Positions 17,309 to 26,691 are shown, counted from the first letter of the stretch. The stretch is DNA of 64,000 nucleotides from Roseivivax lentus (GCF_900156805.1 NZ_FTOQ01000001.1:682001-746000), one strand, 5' to 3'. The notes: a model not told the origin generated them from the sequence alone. A program made the numbers and translations.

Positions 17309-19465
17309 ATGACCACGCAGACACGCCGCCAATTCCTTGCCTCCTCCGCCGGTCTGGTGATCGGGGTCTCGCTGCCGCTCAAGGGCCGCGCGCAATCGGG
17401 CGCCGCCGCGGTGATGACCACTGGCGACGCGGGCGAGGGCACTTTCGCGCCGAACGCCTTCGTCCGGGTCGCACCCGACGACACGGTGACCTTCATCTGC
17501 AAGCATATCGAGTTCGGGCAGGGGCCCTATACCGGCCTTGCCACGCTCGTCGCCGACGAGATGGACGCCCGCTGGGACCAGATGCGCGTCGAAAGCGCAC
17601 CCGCCAACGATGAGCTCTACAAGAACCTCTTCTTCGGGCTGCAGGCCACCGGCGGCTCGACCGCGATGGCCAACAGCTGGATGCAGATGCGTCAGGCCGG
17701 GGCCGCCGCGCGCGCCATGCTGGTCGCCGCCGCCGCCGAGGAATGGGGCGTCGATGCCGCCGGCATAACCGTCGCACAGGGCGTCGTTCGCCACGAGGGG
17801 TCGGGCCAATCGGCCACCTTCGGCGATCTGGCCGAGGCCGCCGCACGGCAGGACGTGCCGGTGGAACCGGCGGTCAAGAACCCCTCGGAATTCACCTATA
17901 TCGGCACCGACATGCCCAAGGTCGACAGCCGGGCGAAGTCGAACGGCACCGCGACCTTCACCATGGATGTCTATCGCGACGGCATGGAATACGTGGTCGT
18001 GCGCCATCCCGACGTGATGGGCGCCACGGTGGCCGGTTTCGACGCGACCGAGGCCGAAAAGGTGCGCGGCGTCACGGCCGTGCGGCAGATCCCGCAAGGC
18101 GTCGCGGTCTACGCGACCTCCACCGCCGCGGCAATCAAGGGGCGCAACGCGTTGTCGGTCGAGTGGGACATGTCGGCGGCCGAGACCCGCTCTTCGGCTG
18201 AGATCACCGCGGCCTTCCGCGAGGCCGCGCAAAGCCAGGGCCTGATCGTCGAGGAGGCGGGCGACAGCGCCGCCGCCATTGAGGGTGCGGCGACCGTGCA
18301 CGAGGCCGAGTTCACCTTCCCCTATCTCGCCCATGCGACGCTGGAGCCGATGGATGCGGTCCTCGAGGTGCGGGAGGGCACGGCGGAGATCTGGATGGGC
18401 GCGCAGTTTCCGGGCTTCGACAAGGGGGCCGTGGTGCAGACCCTGGGCCTCGATCCCGAGAAGGTCACCATGAACGTGATGTTCGCGGGCGGCTCTTTCG
18501 GGCGGCGCGCGCAGACCGTCCCGCAGATCGGATCGGAAATCGCCGAGATCGCCAAGGCGGCGGGCGGGGACGGCGCCTGGAAGCTGATCTGGACCCGCGA
18601 GGACGACATGACCGGCGGCTTCTACCGGCCGCTGACGGTCCACAAGCTGCGCGGCGGGCTCGATGCCGATGGCAATATCGTCGGCTGGGAAGACCGGATC
18701 GTGAACCAGTCGATCATCAACGGCACAATGCTCGACCAGGGCAATCCCGAGGACCCGACCGCCTATGAGGGCTCGACAAAGATGCCCTACAACCTGCCCA
18801 ACCTGACGGTGGACTGGGTGCGGATGGAAAGCCCGGTGCCGGTGCTCTGGTGGCGCTCGGTCGGGCATACCCACACGGCCTACGCGACCGAGGTGTTTCT
18901 CGACGAACTTCTCGAGAAGGCCGGCAAGGACGCGGTGCAGGGCCGGCTCGACCTTCTCAAGGAGGATGCGGGACGCGACCGCGCGGTTCTTGAGCGTGTA
19001 GCCGAAATGGCCGGCTGGGACGGCAACCGCGTGAAGGGCGACCGGGCCTATGGCGTGGCGCTGCACGAGAGTTTCTCGACCTATTGCGCGATGATCGCGG
19101 AAGTGTCCGACGATGGCGGCACGCCCCGGGTGCACAAGGTCTGGGTCGCGGTGGATTGCGGCATCGCGGTCAATCCGAACGTCATCCGCGCGCAGATCGA
19201 GGGCGGGCTTGGCTACGGCCTCGGCTCGGCTCTCTACAACGCGCTGACGCTGGGCGAGGGCGGCGTGGTGCAGGAGCGCAATTTCGACACCTACCGGATG
19301 CTGCGGATCACCGAGATGCCGGAGGTCGAGGTGGAGATCATCGCGTCCGACGCCGATCCGACCGGGATCGGAGAGCCCGGCACCCCGCCCATCGCGCCCG
19401 CGGTGGCCAATGCCTGGCGCGCGTTGAAGGGCGAGGCGCCGCGGAACCTGCCGATGGTGTCGTGA
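17309..19465 (+). CDS. iorB: IorB-like molybdopterin-binding subunit with Tat signal
   Basis: A 718-residue catalytic subunit of the xanthine-oxidase superfamily. It opens with a twin-arginine signal (TRRQFLASSAGLVIGVS), so the folded Mo-cofactor enzyme is exported to the periplasm together with IorA. Further marks are HIEFGQGPYTGLATLVADEM (molybdopterin contact), FAGGSFGRRAQT and the C-terminal GIGEPGTPPIAPAVANAW, which holds the conserved catalytic glutamate. It forms a two-gene operon with iorA. No dedicated maturation factor gene is adjacent; the only XdhC-type gene seen is 26 kb away with xdhAB. Confidence 0.87.
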   Translation: MTTQTRRQFLASSAGLVIGVSLPLKGRAQSGAAAVMTTGDAGEGTFAPNAFVRVAPDDTVTFICKHIEFGQGPYTGLATLVADEMDARWDQMRVESAPANDELYKNLFFGLQATGGSTAMANSWMQMRQAGAAARAMLVAAAAEEWGVDAAGITVAQGVVRHEGSGQSATFGDLAEAAARQDVPVEPAVKNPSEFTYIGTDMPKVDSRAKSNGTATFTMDVYRDGMEYVVVRHPDVMGATVAGFDATEAEKVRGVTAVRQIPQGVAVYATSTAAAIKGRNALSVEWDMSAAETRSSAEITAAFREAAQSQGLIVEEAGDSAAAIEGAATVHEAEFTFPYLAHATLEPMDAVLEVREGTAEIWMGAQFPGFDKGAVVQTLGLDPEKVTMNVMFAGGSFGRRAQTVPQIGSEIAEIAKAAGGDGAWKLIWTREDDMTGGFYRPLTVHKLRGGLDADGNIVGWEDRIVNQSIINGTMLDQGNPEDPTAYEGSTKMPYNLPNLTVDWVRMESPVPVLWWRSVGHTHTAYATEVFLDELLEKAGKDAVQGRLDLLKEDAGRDRAVLERVAEMAGWDGNRVKGDRAYGVALHESFSTYCAMIAEVSDDGGTPRVHKVWVAVDCGIAVNPNVIRAQIEGGLGYGLGSALYNALTLGEGGVVQERNFDTYRMLRITEMPEVEVEIIASDADPTGIGEPGTPPIAPAVANAWRALKGEAPRNLPMVS

Positions 19466-19841
19466 GGGGCAGCGGATGCCCGTGACCACGTGTTCCGGGC
19501 CGCGGATGGTTGAACCGCGCGGCCCGAACAGCACCGAGGGTGCCGGGCCAGCGCCAGTCCGGTCCCACCGGGCTGGCGCTTTGGTGGCGCCGGCGCGTCG
19601 TTCGTAGCGCGCAAGGACGTGACGAGACTAAACGCGCCGCCCGAGCCTTGCAGCGCCATCCCGCCGGACTGGCGCTGGCGCGGCACGCAACCGCACGCCA
19701 GACGGGGGGCCGTTGTTCGAAGCAGCCCTTCCGGACTGGCATCTATCTTGCCGTTCGGGTTGCTGACGCTTGACCGGGCTGGACACTAGACCCGACAACC
19801 TCGGACGCGATTGCCCCGTCAACTCCCGCTTGGATAGCCGC
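19466..19841. other. Convergent intergenic gap between iorB and xylB
   Basis: 376 bases without a credible gene. It contains a 13-bp imperfect inverted repeat (19550-19562 with 19568-19580) just downstream of iorB, and a second exact complement of the first arm at 19664-19676. Most of the middle is the dispersed element listed at 19553-19676. No strong T-run terminator is visible on either strand. Confidence 0.55.
19553..19676. repeat. Diverged 124-bp intergenic element, copy A
   Basis: Colinear with 37485-37608. Both start with GCC..TCCGG.CCCACCGG and end with GC.GCGCCA.CCCGCCGGAC, with exactly 97 bases between the same landmarks. By eye about 29 of the first 37 and 23 of the last 27 positions agree. 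Both copies lie between convergent genes. Confidence 0.65.
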
Positions 19842-21305
19842 TCAATACGCCATCCGGCTGATCGGCTTCAGTGCTTGGTAGAGCGCGCGGTACGCCTCCA
19901 GCCGCGGCGCGAGCCGCGCGGCGCCAGCCTCCGACGGCGCAAAGCGCGCGGTCACGTCCGGGCGCCGCACCAGCGTCTCGATGGCGCCCGCGCCCACGGC
20001 CGAGGCGCCCAGCAGCGCCGCACCGTAAGCCGGGCCGATCTCGGCCTTCTCCCCGCGTTCGAGCGTCAGACCCGTCGCATCGGCGATGGTCTGCAGCAGC
20101 AGGTCGCTCCGCGCCCCGCCGCCCAGCGTCAGCATCGCGCGCGGCAGCGGCGTCGCGCTGGCGATGGCGGCGGTGGCATCCGCGAGGCTCATGGCGATCG
20201 CGTCGAGCACGGCGCGCATCATCTCGGCCCGCCCGGTGCCGTTCGACAGCCCGTAGAAGCCCGCGCGGATATCGGTGTCGCCATGCGGCGTCCGCTCGCC
20301 GGTCAGATAGGGCAGGAACAGCGGCAAGCGGTCGAGGTTCACGCGCGACGCCTCGTCCAGAAGCGTCGGGATCGGGGCCTGCGCGACGTCGGCGAACCAG
20401 CTCATCGGGCGTGCGCCGTTCAGGATCGCGGCCATCTGGAACCAGAGCCCGGGCAGGGTGTGGGCGAAGGAATGCACGCCCGCCTCCGGTGCGGCGCGAT
20501 AGGTGGCGGTCGGCAGGAAAACCTGCCCGGACGTGCCCAGAGAGATGAAGCCCTCGCCCTCGCGGATCGCGCCGATGGCCACGGCCCCCGCCGCCGCGTC
20601 GCCCGCGCCCGCAGCCACCGGAAGGCCCGCCGGCAGGCCGAGCGCCTGCGCCGCCTCGTCCTGCAGCATACCCGCGACGGCATTGCCCGCGCGGAGTTCC
20701 GGCAGCCAGCCGATCTGCGTTCCGGTCGCGTCACAAAGCGCGTCCGACCACGTCGCCGCGGCCTGATCCAGCCAGAACGTGCCCGCGGCATCGGAGGGAT
20801 CCGTCACCAGCCCGCCGTGCAACCGGTAGCCGATCCAGTCCTTGGGCAGCAGGATATGGGCGACGCGGCCATAAGCCTCGGGCTCGTGCCGGGCCAGCCA
20901 CATCAGCTTCGGCGCGGTGAAGCCCGCCATGGGCCGCACGCCCGCGATCTCGGCAAGGGCCGGGTCGCGGGCGGTGATTTCGGCGCATTGCGCCTCCGAG
21001 CGGCCATCGTTCCACAGGATCGCCGGGCGGATGACGTCGCAGGCGGCATCGAGCAGCACGGCGCCGTGCATCTGCCCCGAGAGGCCGATGCCCTCGATCC
21101 TGCCCGCCGTTCCGGGATGCGCCTCGAGCACGGTCCGGGTGGCCGCGACCACCGCCGCCCACCAATCGGCGGGCGTCTGTTCCGACCAGCCGGGTCTCGG
21201 ATGCGAGATCGTCAGCGGCATCGTGGCATCGCCGATCACGCGGGTCTTCGCGTCGATGAGGCAGACCTTGACGCCGGATGTGCCGATATCGATCCCGAGA
21301 AACAT
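19842..21305 (-). CDS. xylB: Xylulokinase
   Basis: A 487-residue FGGY-family sugar kinase that phosphorylates D-xylulose to xylulose 5-phosphate. The N-terminal MFLGIDIGTSGVKV is the first phosphate-binding loop, GLSGQMHGAVLLD is the XylB-type substrate block, and PYLTGERTPHGDTDIRAGF and LTLGGGARSDLLLQTIAD are diagnostic of xylulokinases within the FGGY family. The ATG at 21305 follows GGGGGG and gives the family's normal length. No xylA or sugar transporter is adjacent, so it may serve pentose or pentitol use encoded elsewhere. Confidence 0.9.
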   Translation of the reverse strand: MFLGIDIGTSGVKVCLIDAKTRVIGDATMPLTISHPRPGWSEQTPADWWAAVVAATRTVLEAHPGTAGRIEGIGLSGQMHGAVLLDAACDVIRPAILWNDGRSEAQCAEITARDPALAEIAGVRPMAGFTAPKLMWLARHEPEAYGRVAHILLPKDWIGYRLHGGLVTDPSDAAGTFWLDQAAATWSDALCDATGTQIGWLPELRAGNAVAGMLQDEAAQALGLPAGLPVAAGAGDAAAGAVAIGAIREGEGFISLGTSGQVFLPTATYRAAPEAGVHSFAHTLPGLWFQMAAILNGARPMSWFADVAQAPIPTLLDEASRVNLDRLPLFLPYLTGERTPHGDTDIRAGFYGLSNGTGRAEMMRAVLDAIAMSLADATAAIASATPLPRAMLTLGGGARSDLLLQTIADATGLTLERGEKAEIGPAYGAALLGASAVGAGAIETLVRRPDVTARFAPSEAGAARLAPRLEAYRALYQALKPISRMAY

Positions 21306-21359
21306 CTTGAGCCCCCCTGTGTTGACTGTGCCGGAACCTGCCCAAAGCGCGGCCAAAAG

Positions 21360-21394
21360 AAAAGGCCCCGCTCGGGCAAATGCCGCGCGGGGCC
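21360..21394 (-). terminator. Rho-independent terminator of mcd
   Basis: On the minus strand the stem GCGGGGCC/GGCCCCGC (plus-strand arms 21364-21371 and 21387-21394) runs into TTTTCTTTTGG. It lies about 30 bases past the mcd stop and separates it from xylB. Confidence 0.75.
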
Positions 21395-21421
21395 TGTCCG
21401 TCAGACGGTTTTGGCGCGGGC

Positions 21422-23110
21422 TCAGCCCAAAAGACGACGTGCGATCACCTGTGCCTGGATCTCGCCCGCGCCCTCGAAGATGTTGAGGATCCGCGCGTCG
21501 CAGAGGATGCGGCTCACGGGATATTCCAGCGCGAACCCGTTGCCGCCATGGATCTGCAGCGCATTGTCCGCCGCGGCCCAAGCAACGCGGGCGCCCAAGA
21601 GTTTCGCCATGCCCGCCTCGATGTCGCAGCGGCGGCCATTGTCCTTTTCCCGCGCCGAGAAATAGGTCAGCTGACGGGCGACCATGATCTCCACGGCCAT
21701 CATCGCGAGCTTGGAGGCGACGCGCGGGAACTCGATGATCGCGCGGCCGAACTGCTTGCGGTCCTCGGCGTATTTCATGCCGGTATCGAGCGCGTTCTGC
21801 GCCACCCCGATGGCCCGCGCGGCGGTCTGGATGCGGGCGCTCTCGAACGTCTCCATGAGCTGCTTGAAGCCCTTTCCCTCTTCGCCGCCCAGAAGGTTCT
21901 CGCCCTTCACTTTGAAATCGTCGAAATTGACGGTGTATTCCTTCATGCCGCGATAGCCTAGGACCTCAATCTCGCCGCCCGAGATGCCCGCGTCCTGCCA
22001 GGGCGCCTCGTCCGTGCCGGGGGTCTTCTCGGCGAGGAACATCGACAGGCCCTTGTAATTGTCGGTGCCGGGGATCGAGCGCGCGAGCACCGTCATCACA
22101 TGGGTGCGCGCGGCATGGGTGATCCAGGTCTTGTTGCCGTTGAGGATCCAGTCGCCGTTCTCGTCCTTCACGGCCTTGGTGCGCAGGCTGCCCAGGTCCG
22201 ACCCGGTGTTGGGTTCGGTGAAGACGGCGGTCGGCAGGATCTCGCCCGAGGCGAGGCCCGGCAGCCATTTTTCCTTCTGCTCGGGCGTGCCGCCGGCGAT
22301 CACCAGCTCCGCGGCGATCTCGGAACGCGTGCCGAGCGAGCCCACGCCGATATAGCCGCGCGACAGCTCCTCGGAGACGACGCACATCGACGCTTTCGAC
22401 AGGCCAAGCCCGCCGTATTCCTCGGGGATGGTCAGGCCGAAGACACCCATCTCGGCAAGCTCCTCGATGATCTCCATCGGAATGAGCTCGTCCTTGAGGT
22501 GCCATTCATGGGCATGGGGCGCCACCTTGTCGGCGGCATAGCGCGCGAATTGCTCGCGGATCATCTCGAGCTCTTCGTCGAGACCCGAGCGGCCCACGGT
22601 GATCTCGGCGGAGCGTTCGCGCATCAGCTCGACGAGGCGCATCCGCGCGGGGGCGGTGTTGCCCTCGGCCATCAGCGACTGCACGGCGGGCTCCTGGAAG
22701 GAGTCGAGCGCGGTCCAGCCGAGGCCGAGTTCGGCGAGGCGGAACACCTCGCCCTGGTTCATCGGGATGCCGCCCGCGATCTGGTGCAGGTATTCGCCGA
22801 AGGCGATCTGGTGCAGCAATTCCTCGACCTCGCCGAAATTGCCCTCGGCCTGCAGCGCCTCGGCCCAGCGCTGCATCTCGCGCAGTGCCTCGACATAGGT
22901 GGCGAGCCAGGCAAAGCCATGCGCCGCGGTCTGTTCACGGTCGATCAGAGCGGCCGACACCCGGCCGTCTTCGGTGACGCGCTTGGCCAGCGCGTCCTTG
23001 GCCAGAGCCAGCACGGCCTCGGCTGCGGGAACGGCGGCCTTGGTGAGAGCCAAGAGATCGGGCAGGACAACGCTGCCGGTGAGTGTCAGATCCTGACCGT
23101 CGTGAGCCAT
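21422..23110 (-). CDS. mcd: (2S)-methylsuccinyl-CoA dehydrogenase
   Basis: A 562-residue FAD enzyme of the acyl-CoA dehydrogenase superfamily. The catalytic core starts near residue 175 (LDEELEMIREQFARYAADKV) and is complete through NIFEGAGEIQAQVIARRLLG. The extra ~170-residue N-terminal domain is the hallmark that separates methylsuccinyl-CoA dehydrogenase from ordinary acyl-CoA dehydrogenases. It oxidises methylsuccinyl-CoA to mesaconyl-CoA in the ethylmalonyl-CoA pathway for acetate assimilation. The gene stands alone here; ccr, ecm and mch are not in the window. The ATG at 23110 is chosen because the frame upstream is non-coding and contains the inverted repeat at 23163-23211. Confidence 0.9.
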   Translation of the reverse strand: MAHDGQDLTLTGSVVLPDLLALTKAAVPAAEAVLALAKDALAKRVTEDGRVSAALIDREQTAAHGFAWLATYVEALREMQRWAEALQAEGNFGEVEELLHQIAFGEYLHQIAGGIPMNQGEVFRLAELGLGWTALDSFQEPAVQSLMAEGNTAPARMRLVELMRERSAEITVGRSGLDEELEMIREQFARYAADKVAPHAHEWHLKDELIPMEIIEELAEMGVFGLTIPEEYGGLGLSKASMCVVSEELSRGYIGVGSLGTRSEIAAELVIAGGTPEQKEKWLPGLASGEILPTAVFTEPNTGSDLGSLRTKAVKDENGDWILNGNKTWITHAARTHVMTVLARSIPGTDNYKGLSMFLAEKTPGTDEAPWQDAGISGGEIEVLGYRGMKEYTVNFDDFKVKGENLLGGEEGKGFKQLMETFESARIQTAARAIGVAQNALDTGMKYAEDRKQFGRAIIEFPRVASKLAMMAVEIMVARQLTYFSAREKDNGRRCDIEAGMAKLLGARVAWAAADNALQIHGGNGFALEYPVSRILCDARILNIFEGAGEIQAQVIARRLLG

Positions 23111-23162
23111 GGTTCGCATCCTTCTGTCGATTGGCCTTCCGCATAGCGCCTTCGCAGTTGCA

Positions 23163-23211
23163 GCGCAATATTCATACGCAGGATTTGTGTGATTCGTTAC
23201 GAATATTGCGC
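23163..23211. promoter_or_regulatory. Spaced inverted repeat between mcd and the TSUP gene
   Basis: Perfect 11-bp arms GCGCAATATTC (23163-23173) and GAATATTGCGC (23201-23211) are separated by 27 AT-rich bases. They lie in the 148-bp divergent gap, 53 bases upstream of the mcd ATG. This is a good candidate operator or looping site; no regulator gene is adjacent. Confidence 0.55.
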
Positions 23212-23258
23212 GGCGCTTTGTGCTGGCTGTTTCTGCCCTCTTTGATATCAGGTCGCGG

Positions 23259-24029
23259 ATGGAGATGCTTCTGGACCTTTTGACGCCCTTGCAATGGGCC
23301 GGCGCGCTTGGCGTGGGCGTGCTCGCGGGCTTCATCAAGGGGGTCGTGGGTTTCGCCATGCCGATGGTGATGATCTCGGGGCTGAGTTCCATCGTCGCGC
23401 CGGAACTGGCGCTGGCGGGGCTGATCCTGCCGACGGTGGTGACGAACGGGATGCAGGCCCTACGGCAGGGTCCGCAGGCGGCCCTGGGCTCGATCAAGCG
23501 GTTCCGGCTGTTCCTGATCGTGGGGGCGGTGGCGCTGTTCCTGTCGGCGCAACTCGTCACGGTGGTGCCGGTCTCGGTGCTGCTGGCGATCATCGGCGTG
23601 CCCATCGTGCTGTTCGCCCTGGCCCAGATCGCGGGCTGGAGCGGGGCGCTGCCCTTCGGCCCGTCGCGCCGGTTCGAAGTGGGCATCGCGGCGCTTGCCG
23701 GGGGCATCGGCGGCGTGTCGGGCATCTGGGGCCCGCCCACGGTGGCCTATCTGACCGCGCTCAACACCGAAAAGCGCGAACAGATGCGGGTGCAGGGCGT
23801 GATCTACGGTCTGGGTGCGGTGGGGCTGACGCTGGCGCATACGGGCTCGGGCGTGCTCAACGCGGCCACGGTCTGGCTGTCGGTCGCGATGATCCCGCCC
23901 GCGATCCTCGGCATGCTGCTCGGCAGCGCGGTGCAGGACCGGATCGACCAGCGCGCCTTCCGGCGGGCGACGCTCTGGGTGCTGCTGGTGGCCGGTCTGA
24001 ACCTTCTGCGCCGCGCGGTCTTCGCCTGA
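23259..24029 (+). CDS. TSUP (TauE/SafE) family permease
   Basis: A 256-residue membrane protein with about eight hydrophobic spans and the TauE/SafE signature at the start of each half: GFIKGVVGFAMPMVMISG near the N-terminus and GGIGGVSGIWGPPTVAYLTA in the second half. TSUP proteins export sulfite, sulfoacetate or other organic anions, or take up sulfur compounds; the substrate is not predictable from context. ATG at 23259 is preferred; a GTG at 23220 would add thirteen residues. Convergent with the secreted-protein gene (21-bp gap). Confidence 0.8.
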   Translation: MEMLLDLLTPLQWAGALGVGVLAGFIKGVVGFAMPMVMISGLSSIVAPELALAGLILPTVVTNGMQALRQGPQAALGSIKRFRLFLIVGAVALFLSAQLVTVVPVSVLLAIIGVPIVLFALAQIAGWSGALPFGPSRRFEVGIAALAGGIGGVSGIWGPPTVAYLTALNTEKREQMRVQGVIYGLGAVGLTLAHTGSGVLNAATVWLSVAMIPPAILGMLLGSAVQDRIDQRAFRRATLWVLLVAGLNLLRRAVFA

Positions 24030-24050
24030 TCCGCGCGCGCTGCGGGCCGG

Positions 24051-24575
24051 TCAGGACAGCGGCATGCCTTCGCAGGCGGCGGCGATCTCGGGCGCCATGC
24101 TGCGCGGCACCACGGTGAACCGCGCCTCGTAGAGGACCTCGTCGCCGCGGACCGCCCGGAACACCCATTCGCCGGGCACACGTTCCTCGGGCAAGTCGAA
24201 CGTATAGGCGTTGAGCGAGGTCGAGACCCCGCCGAGATCGGTCACGTAAGCCTGTTCCTCGACCCCGCTGCCGATGAAGGGCGGATGGGTCAGCGTGAGG
24301 ATCACGTCGTCGTAAAGCGTGCCGTCGATCGCGTCGGTCTTGATCCCGAAGGACACGTTCGGCGCGGCGGGGACCACGTTCGTCTGCCACTGGAAATCGG
24401 GAATGGTCGCGAAAAGCTCGATCTTGCCGGCAGCGGTGCCGGGGGCCGCGATCTCGCCCGTCGTGGGGACGTTGCAGAACACCCCCTGCTCGAGCGCAAG
24501 CTTGCCGGGATCGTAAAGCAGCGCCTCGGCGGAGACGGTGCTCGTGGTGGCGAGAAGGGCGAGGAACCAGCGCAT
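24051..24575 (-). CDS. Secreted protein of unknown function (possibly DUF3859)
   Basis: A 174-residue protein with a short, standard signal peptide (MRWFLALLATTSTVSA). The mature part is predicted to be beta-rich, has two cysteines (VFCNVP, AAACEGM) that could form a disulfide, and contains segments such as GEWVFRAVRGDEVLYEARFTV that resemble a sandwich-fold domain. It recalls the DUF3859 family of Rhodobacteraceae, but this is from memory and weak. Isolated on the minus strand. Function unknown. Confidence 0.6.
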   Translation of the reverse strand: MRWFLALLATTSTVSAEALLYDPGKLALEQGVFCNVPTTGEIAAPGTAAGKIELFATIPDFQWQTNVVPAAPNVSFGIKTDAIDGTLYDDVILTLTHPPFIGSGVEEQAYVTDLGGVSTSLNAYTFDLPEERVPGEWVFRAVRGDEVLYEARFTVVPRSMAPEIAAACEGMPLS

Positions 24576-24850
24576 GAGGGGATGGTGCCGCAGGGGGCGG
24601 CGAAGTCAATCGTCGTGGTGAATGAAAGGTTAACGCGCGCGGAGATCGGCCTGCGCGGGTCAGGGGGTGTCGAGCTGTCCGAGCGGTCCTGCGCCCAAGG
24701 GCCCGAACGCCGCCTTCTTGCGGCATGTATCGGCCAGTCCGTCGCTGGAATGCGGCGCGCAGCCCTCTGGCGGGCCGGAATGCTCGTTATATCGAACGGC
24801 GCGATGCGTTCCCCGCCCATTCGCCCGGAAGAGGCCTCCAAAACGCGACA
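24576..24850. other. Gap upstream of the secreted-protein gene and downstream of pckA
   Basis: Together with the terminator at 24851-24876 this leaves about 330 bases without a gene. The left end must hold the promoter of the secreted-protein gene. I see no RNA gene, repeat or reading frame with a ribosome-binding site here. Confidence 0.5.
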
Positions 24851-24876
24851 AGGCCCCGGATCGGCATCCGGGGCCC
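24851..24876 (-). terminator. Terminator-like hairpin after pckA
   Basis: A perfect 10-bp stem GGCCCCGGAT (24852-24861) pairs with 24866-24875 around a 4-base loop. On the minus strand it is followed by TTGTCGCGTTTT, so the T-tract is interrupted. It lies about 30 bases past the pckA stop. Confidence 0.6.
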
Positions 24877-24905
24877 CGCGCATTCCGTTTACCGCAAAGA
24901 CGGGA

Positions 24906-26504
24906 TCAGCCGATCGCCACCGCCTTCACATCGTCGTCGATGAAGGGCAGGTATTGCTCGAAATTGTCGGCGAACATCTGCACCAGCTTGGCGGCCTGCG
25001 CGTCGTAGGCCTCCTTGTCGTCCCAGGTGCGCCGCGGGTTCAGGAGCAGCTCCGCCACGCCCTCGACCTTCACCGGCACTTCGAAGCCGAAATTCGCGTC
25101 CTTGCGGAATTCCGCGTTCGACAGCCGCCCCTCGAGCGCCGCGGAGAGCAGCGACCGGGTCGCCCGGATCGGCATCCGCGAGCCTTGCCCGTAGGCGCCG
25201 CCGGTCCAGCCGGTATTGACCAGCCAGCAGGTCGCGCCGTGCTTGGCGATCTTCTCGCGCAGCAGGTTCCCGTAGACCTCGGGACGGCGCGGCATGAAGG
25301 GCGCACCGAAGCAGGTGGAGAAGGTGGGCTGCGGCTCGGTCACGCCCCGCTCGGTGCCCGCGACCTTGGCGGTGAAGCCCGACAGGAAGTGGTACATGGC
25401 CTGCGCCGGCGTCAGCCGCGCGATGGGAGGCAGCACGCCGAAGGCGTCGCAGGTCAGCATCACGATGTTCTTGGGATGCCCGCCAAGCGCGGTCTTCGAG
25501 GCGTTCGAGATGTAGTCCAGCGGGTAGGCGCAGCGCATGTTCGCCGTCAGGCTGTCATCGTCGAAATCGAGATCGAGCGTCTCGGGGTCGAACACCATGT
25601 TCTCGATCACCGTGCCGAATTTCTCGGTGGTGGCGTAGATCTCGGGCTCGGCCTCTTCGGACAGGTTGATGGTCTTGGCGTAGCAGCCGCCTTCGAAGTT
25701 GAAGGTGCCGCGCTCGGACCAGCCATGCTCGTCGTCGCCGATCAGGACCCGGTCGGGATCGGCCGACAGCGTGGTCTTGCCGGTGCCCGACAGCCCGAAG
25801 AAGATCGCGGTGTCCACCGGGTTGCCCTTGGCGTGGTTCGCCGAGCAATGCATCGGCATCACGCCTTTCTCGGGCAAAAGGTAGTTCAGCAGCGTGAACA
25901 CGGATTTCTTGTTCTCGCCCGCATACTCGGTGTTCGCGATCAGGATCAGCTTGCGGTCGAAGTTGAGCGCGATCACCGTCTCCGAACGGCAGCCGTGCTT
26001 GGCCGGATCGGCCTTGAAGCTCGGGCAGTTGATGATGGTGAAATCCGCGGTGAAGTCGTTCAGGCTCTCGCGGTCCGGGCGGCGCAGCATGTGGCGGATG
26101 AAGAGGCCGTGCCACGCCAGTTCGGTGACCACGCGCACATTGAGCTGATGCGTGGGATCGGCGCCGCCGAAGAGGTCCTGCACGAAGTAATCGCGGCCCT
26201 TCATGTGCTCCAGCATGTCCGCATAGAGCGCGTCGAAGCCCTCGGGCGACATCTCGGCGTTGTTCTCCCACCAGATGCCATCCTCGACCGAGGGCGTCTT
26301 GACCACGTGCTTGTCCTTCGGCGACCGGCCGGTGAACTTGCCGGTGGTGACAAGGAAGGCGCCCCCCTTGCCCAGCGTGCCTTCGTCGCGGCGCAGGGCG
26401 GCGTCGATCAGCGCGGGCTCGATCTGGTTGTAATAGACATTGCCGAGCCCCTCGATCCCCTGATCCTCAAGGCGAAAGTTTGGATTTACCCGTCCGAATG
26501 TCAT
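24906..26504 (-). CDS. pckA: Phosphoenolpyruvate carboxykinase (ATP)
   Basis: A 532-residue PEPCK of the ATP type. The kinase P-loop is [11 protein letters not shown], the PEPCK-specific metal and substrate blocks are LIGDDEHGW and NFEGGCYAK, and [16 protein letters not shown] is the conserved C-terminal signature. It decarboxylates and phosphorylates oxaloacetate to PEP, the entry step of gluconeogenesis from C4 acids, which complements acetate use through the ethylmalonyl-CoA pathway. The ATG at 26504 follows GGAGGAGCC. It is divergent from chvI-chvG, an arrangement also found in rhizobia. Confidence 0.96.
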   Translation of the reverse strand: MTFGRVNPNFRLEDQGIEGLGNVYYNQIEPALIDAALRRDEGTLGKGGAFLVTTGKFTGRSPKDKHVVKTPSVEDGIWWENNAEMSPEGFDALYADMLEHMKGRDYFVQDLFGGADPTHQLNVRVVTELAWHGLFIRHMLRRPDRESLNDFTADFTIINCPSFKADPAKHGCRSETVIALNFDRKLILIANTEYAGENKKSVFTLLNYLLPEKGVMPMHCSANHAKGNPVDTAIFFGLSGTGKTTLSADPDRVLIGDDEHGWSERGTFNFEGGCYAKTINLSEEAEPEIYATTEKFGTVIENMVFDPETLDLDFDDDSLTANMRCAYPLDYISNASKTALGGHPKNIVMLTCDAFGVLPPIARLTPAQAMYHFLSGFTAKVAGTERGVTEPQPTFSTCFGAPFMPRRPEVYGNLLREKIAKHGATCWLVNTGWTGGAYGQGSRMPIRATRSLLSAALEGRLSNAEFRKDANFGFEVPVKVEGVAELLLNPRRTWDDKEAYDAQAAKLVQMFADNFEQYLPFIDDDVKAVAIG

Positions 26505-26650
26505 GTCTCTGGCTCCTCCGCCGATGCGCGGTTTGGTGCGAAATAGATCGGCGCGGCGGATAGGTGGCACGCGGCGAGCCTGCGCCGACGGCGACAGGCT
26601 CTACGGGCATAGCATGGGTTTTTTGCGCCGGGCCAGCACCCATCGGTGCA

Positions 26651-26691
26651 GTTAGCGCAACCAAGTGGAGGTTAGCGCAATCATATTGCGC
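26651..26691. promoter_or_regulatory. Repeated GTTAGCGCAA boxes in the pckA-chvI gap
   Basis: GTTAGCGCAA occurs at 26651-26660 and again at 26671-26680, exactly 20 bases apart, about two helical turns. The second is followed by an inverted TTGCGC (26686-26691), forming GCGCAA-N5-TTGCGC. The spacing suggests cooperative binding on one DNA face. The CG-centred sequence recalls LacI-family operators such as that of the carbon regulator CceR, which controls pckA in Rhodobacter; this link is inference. Confidence 0.45.
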
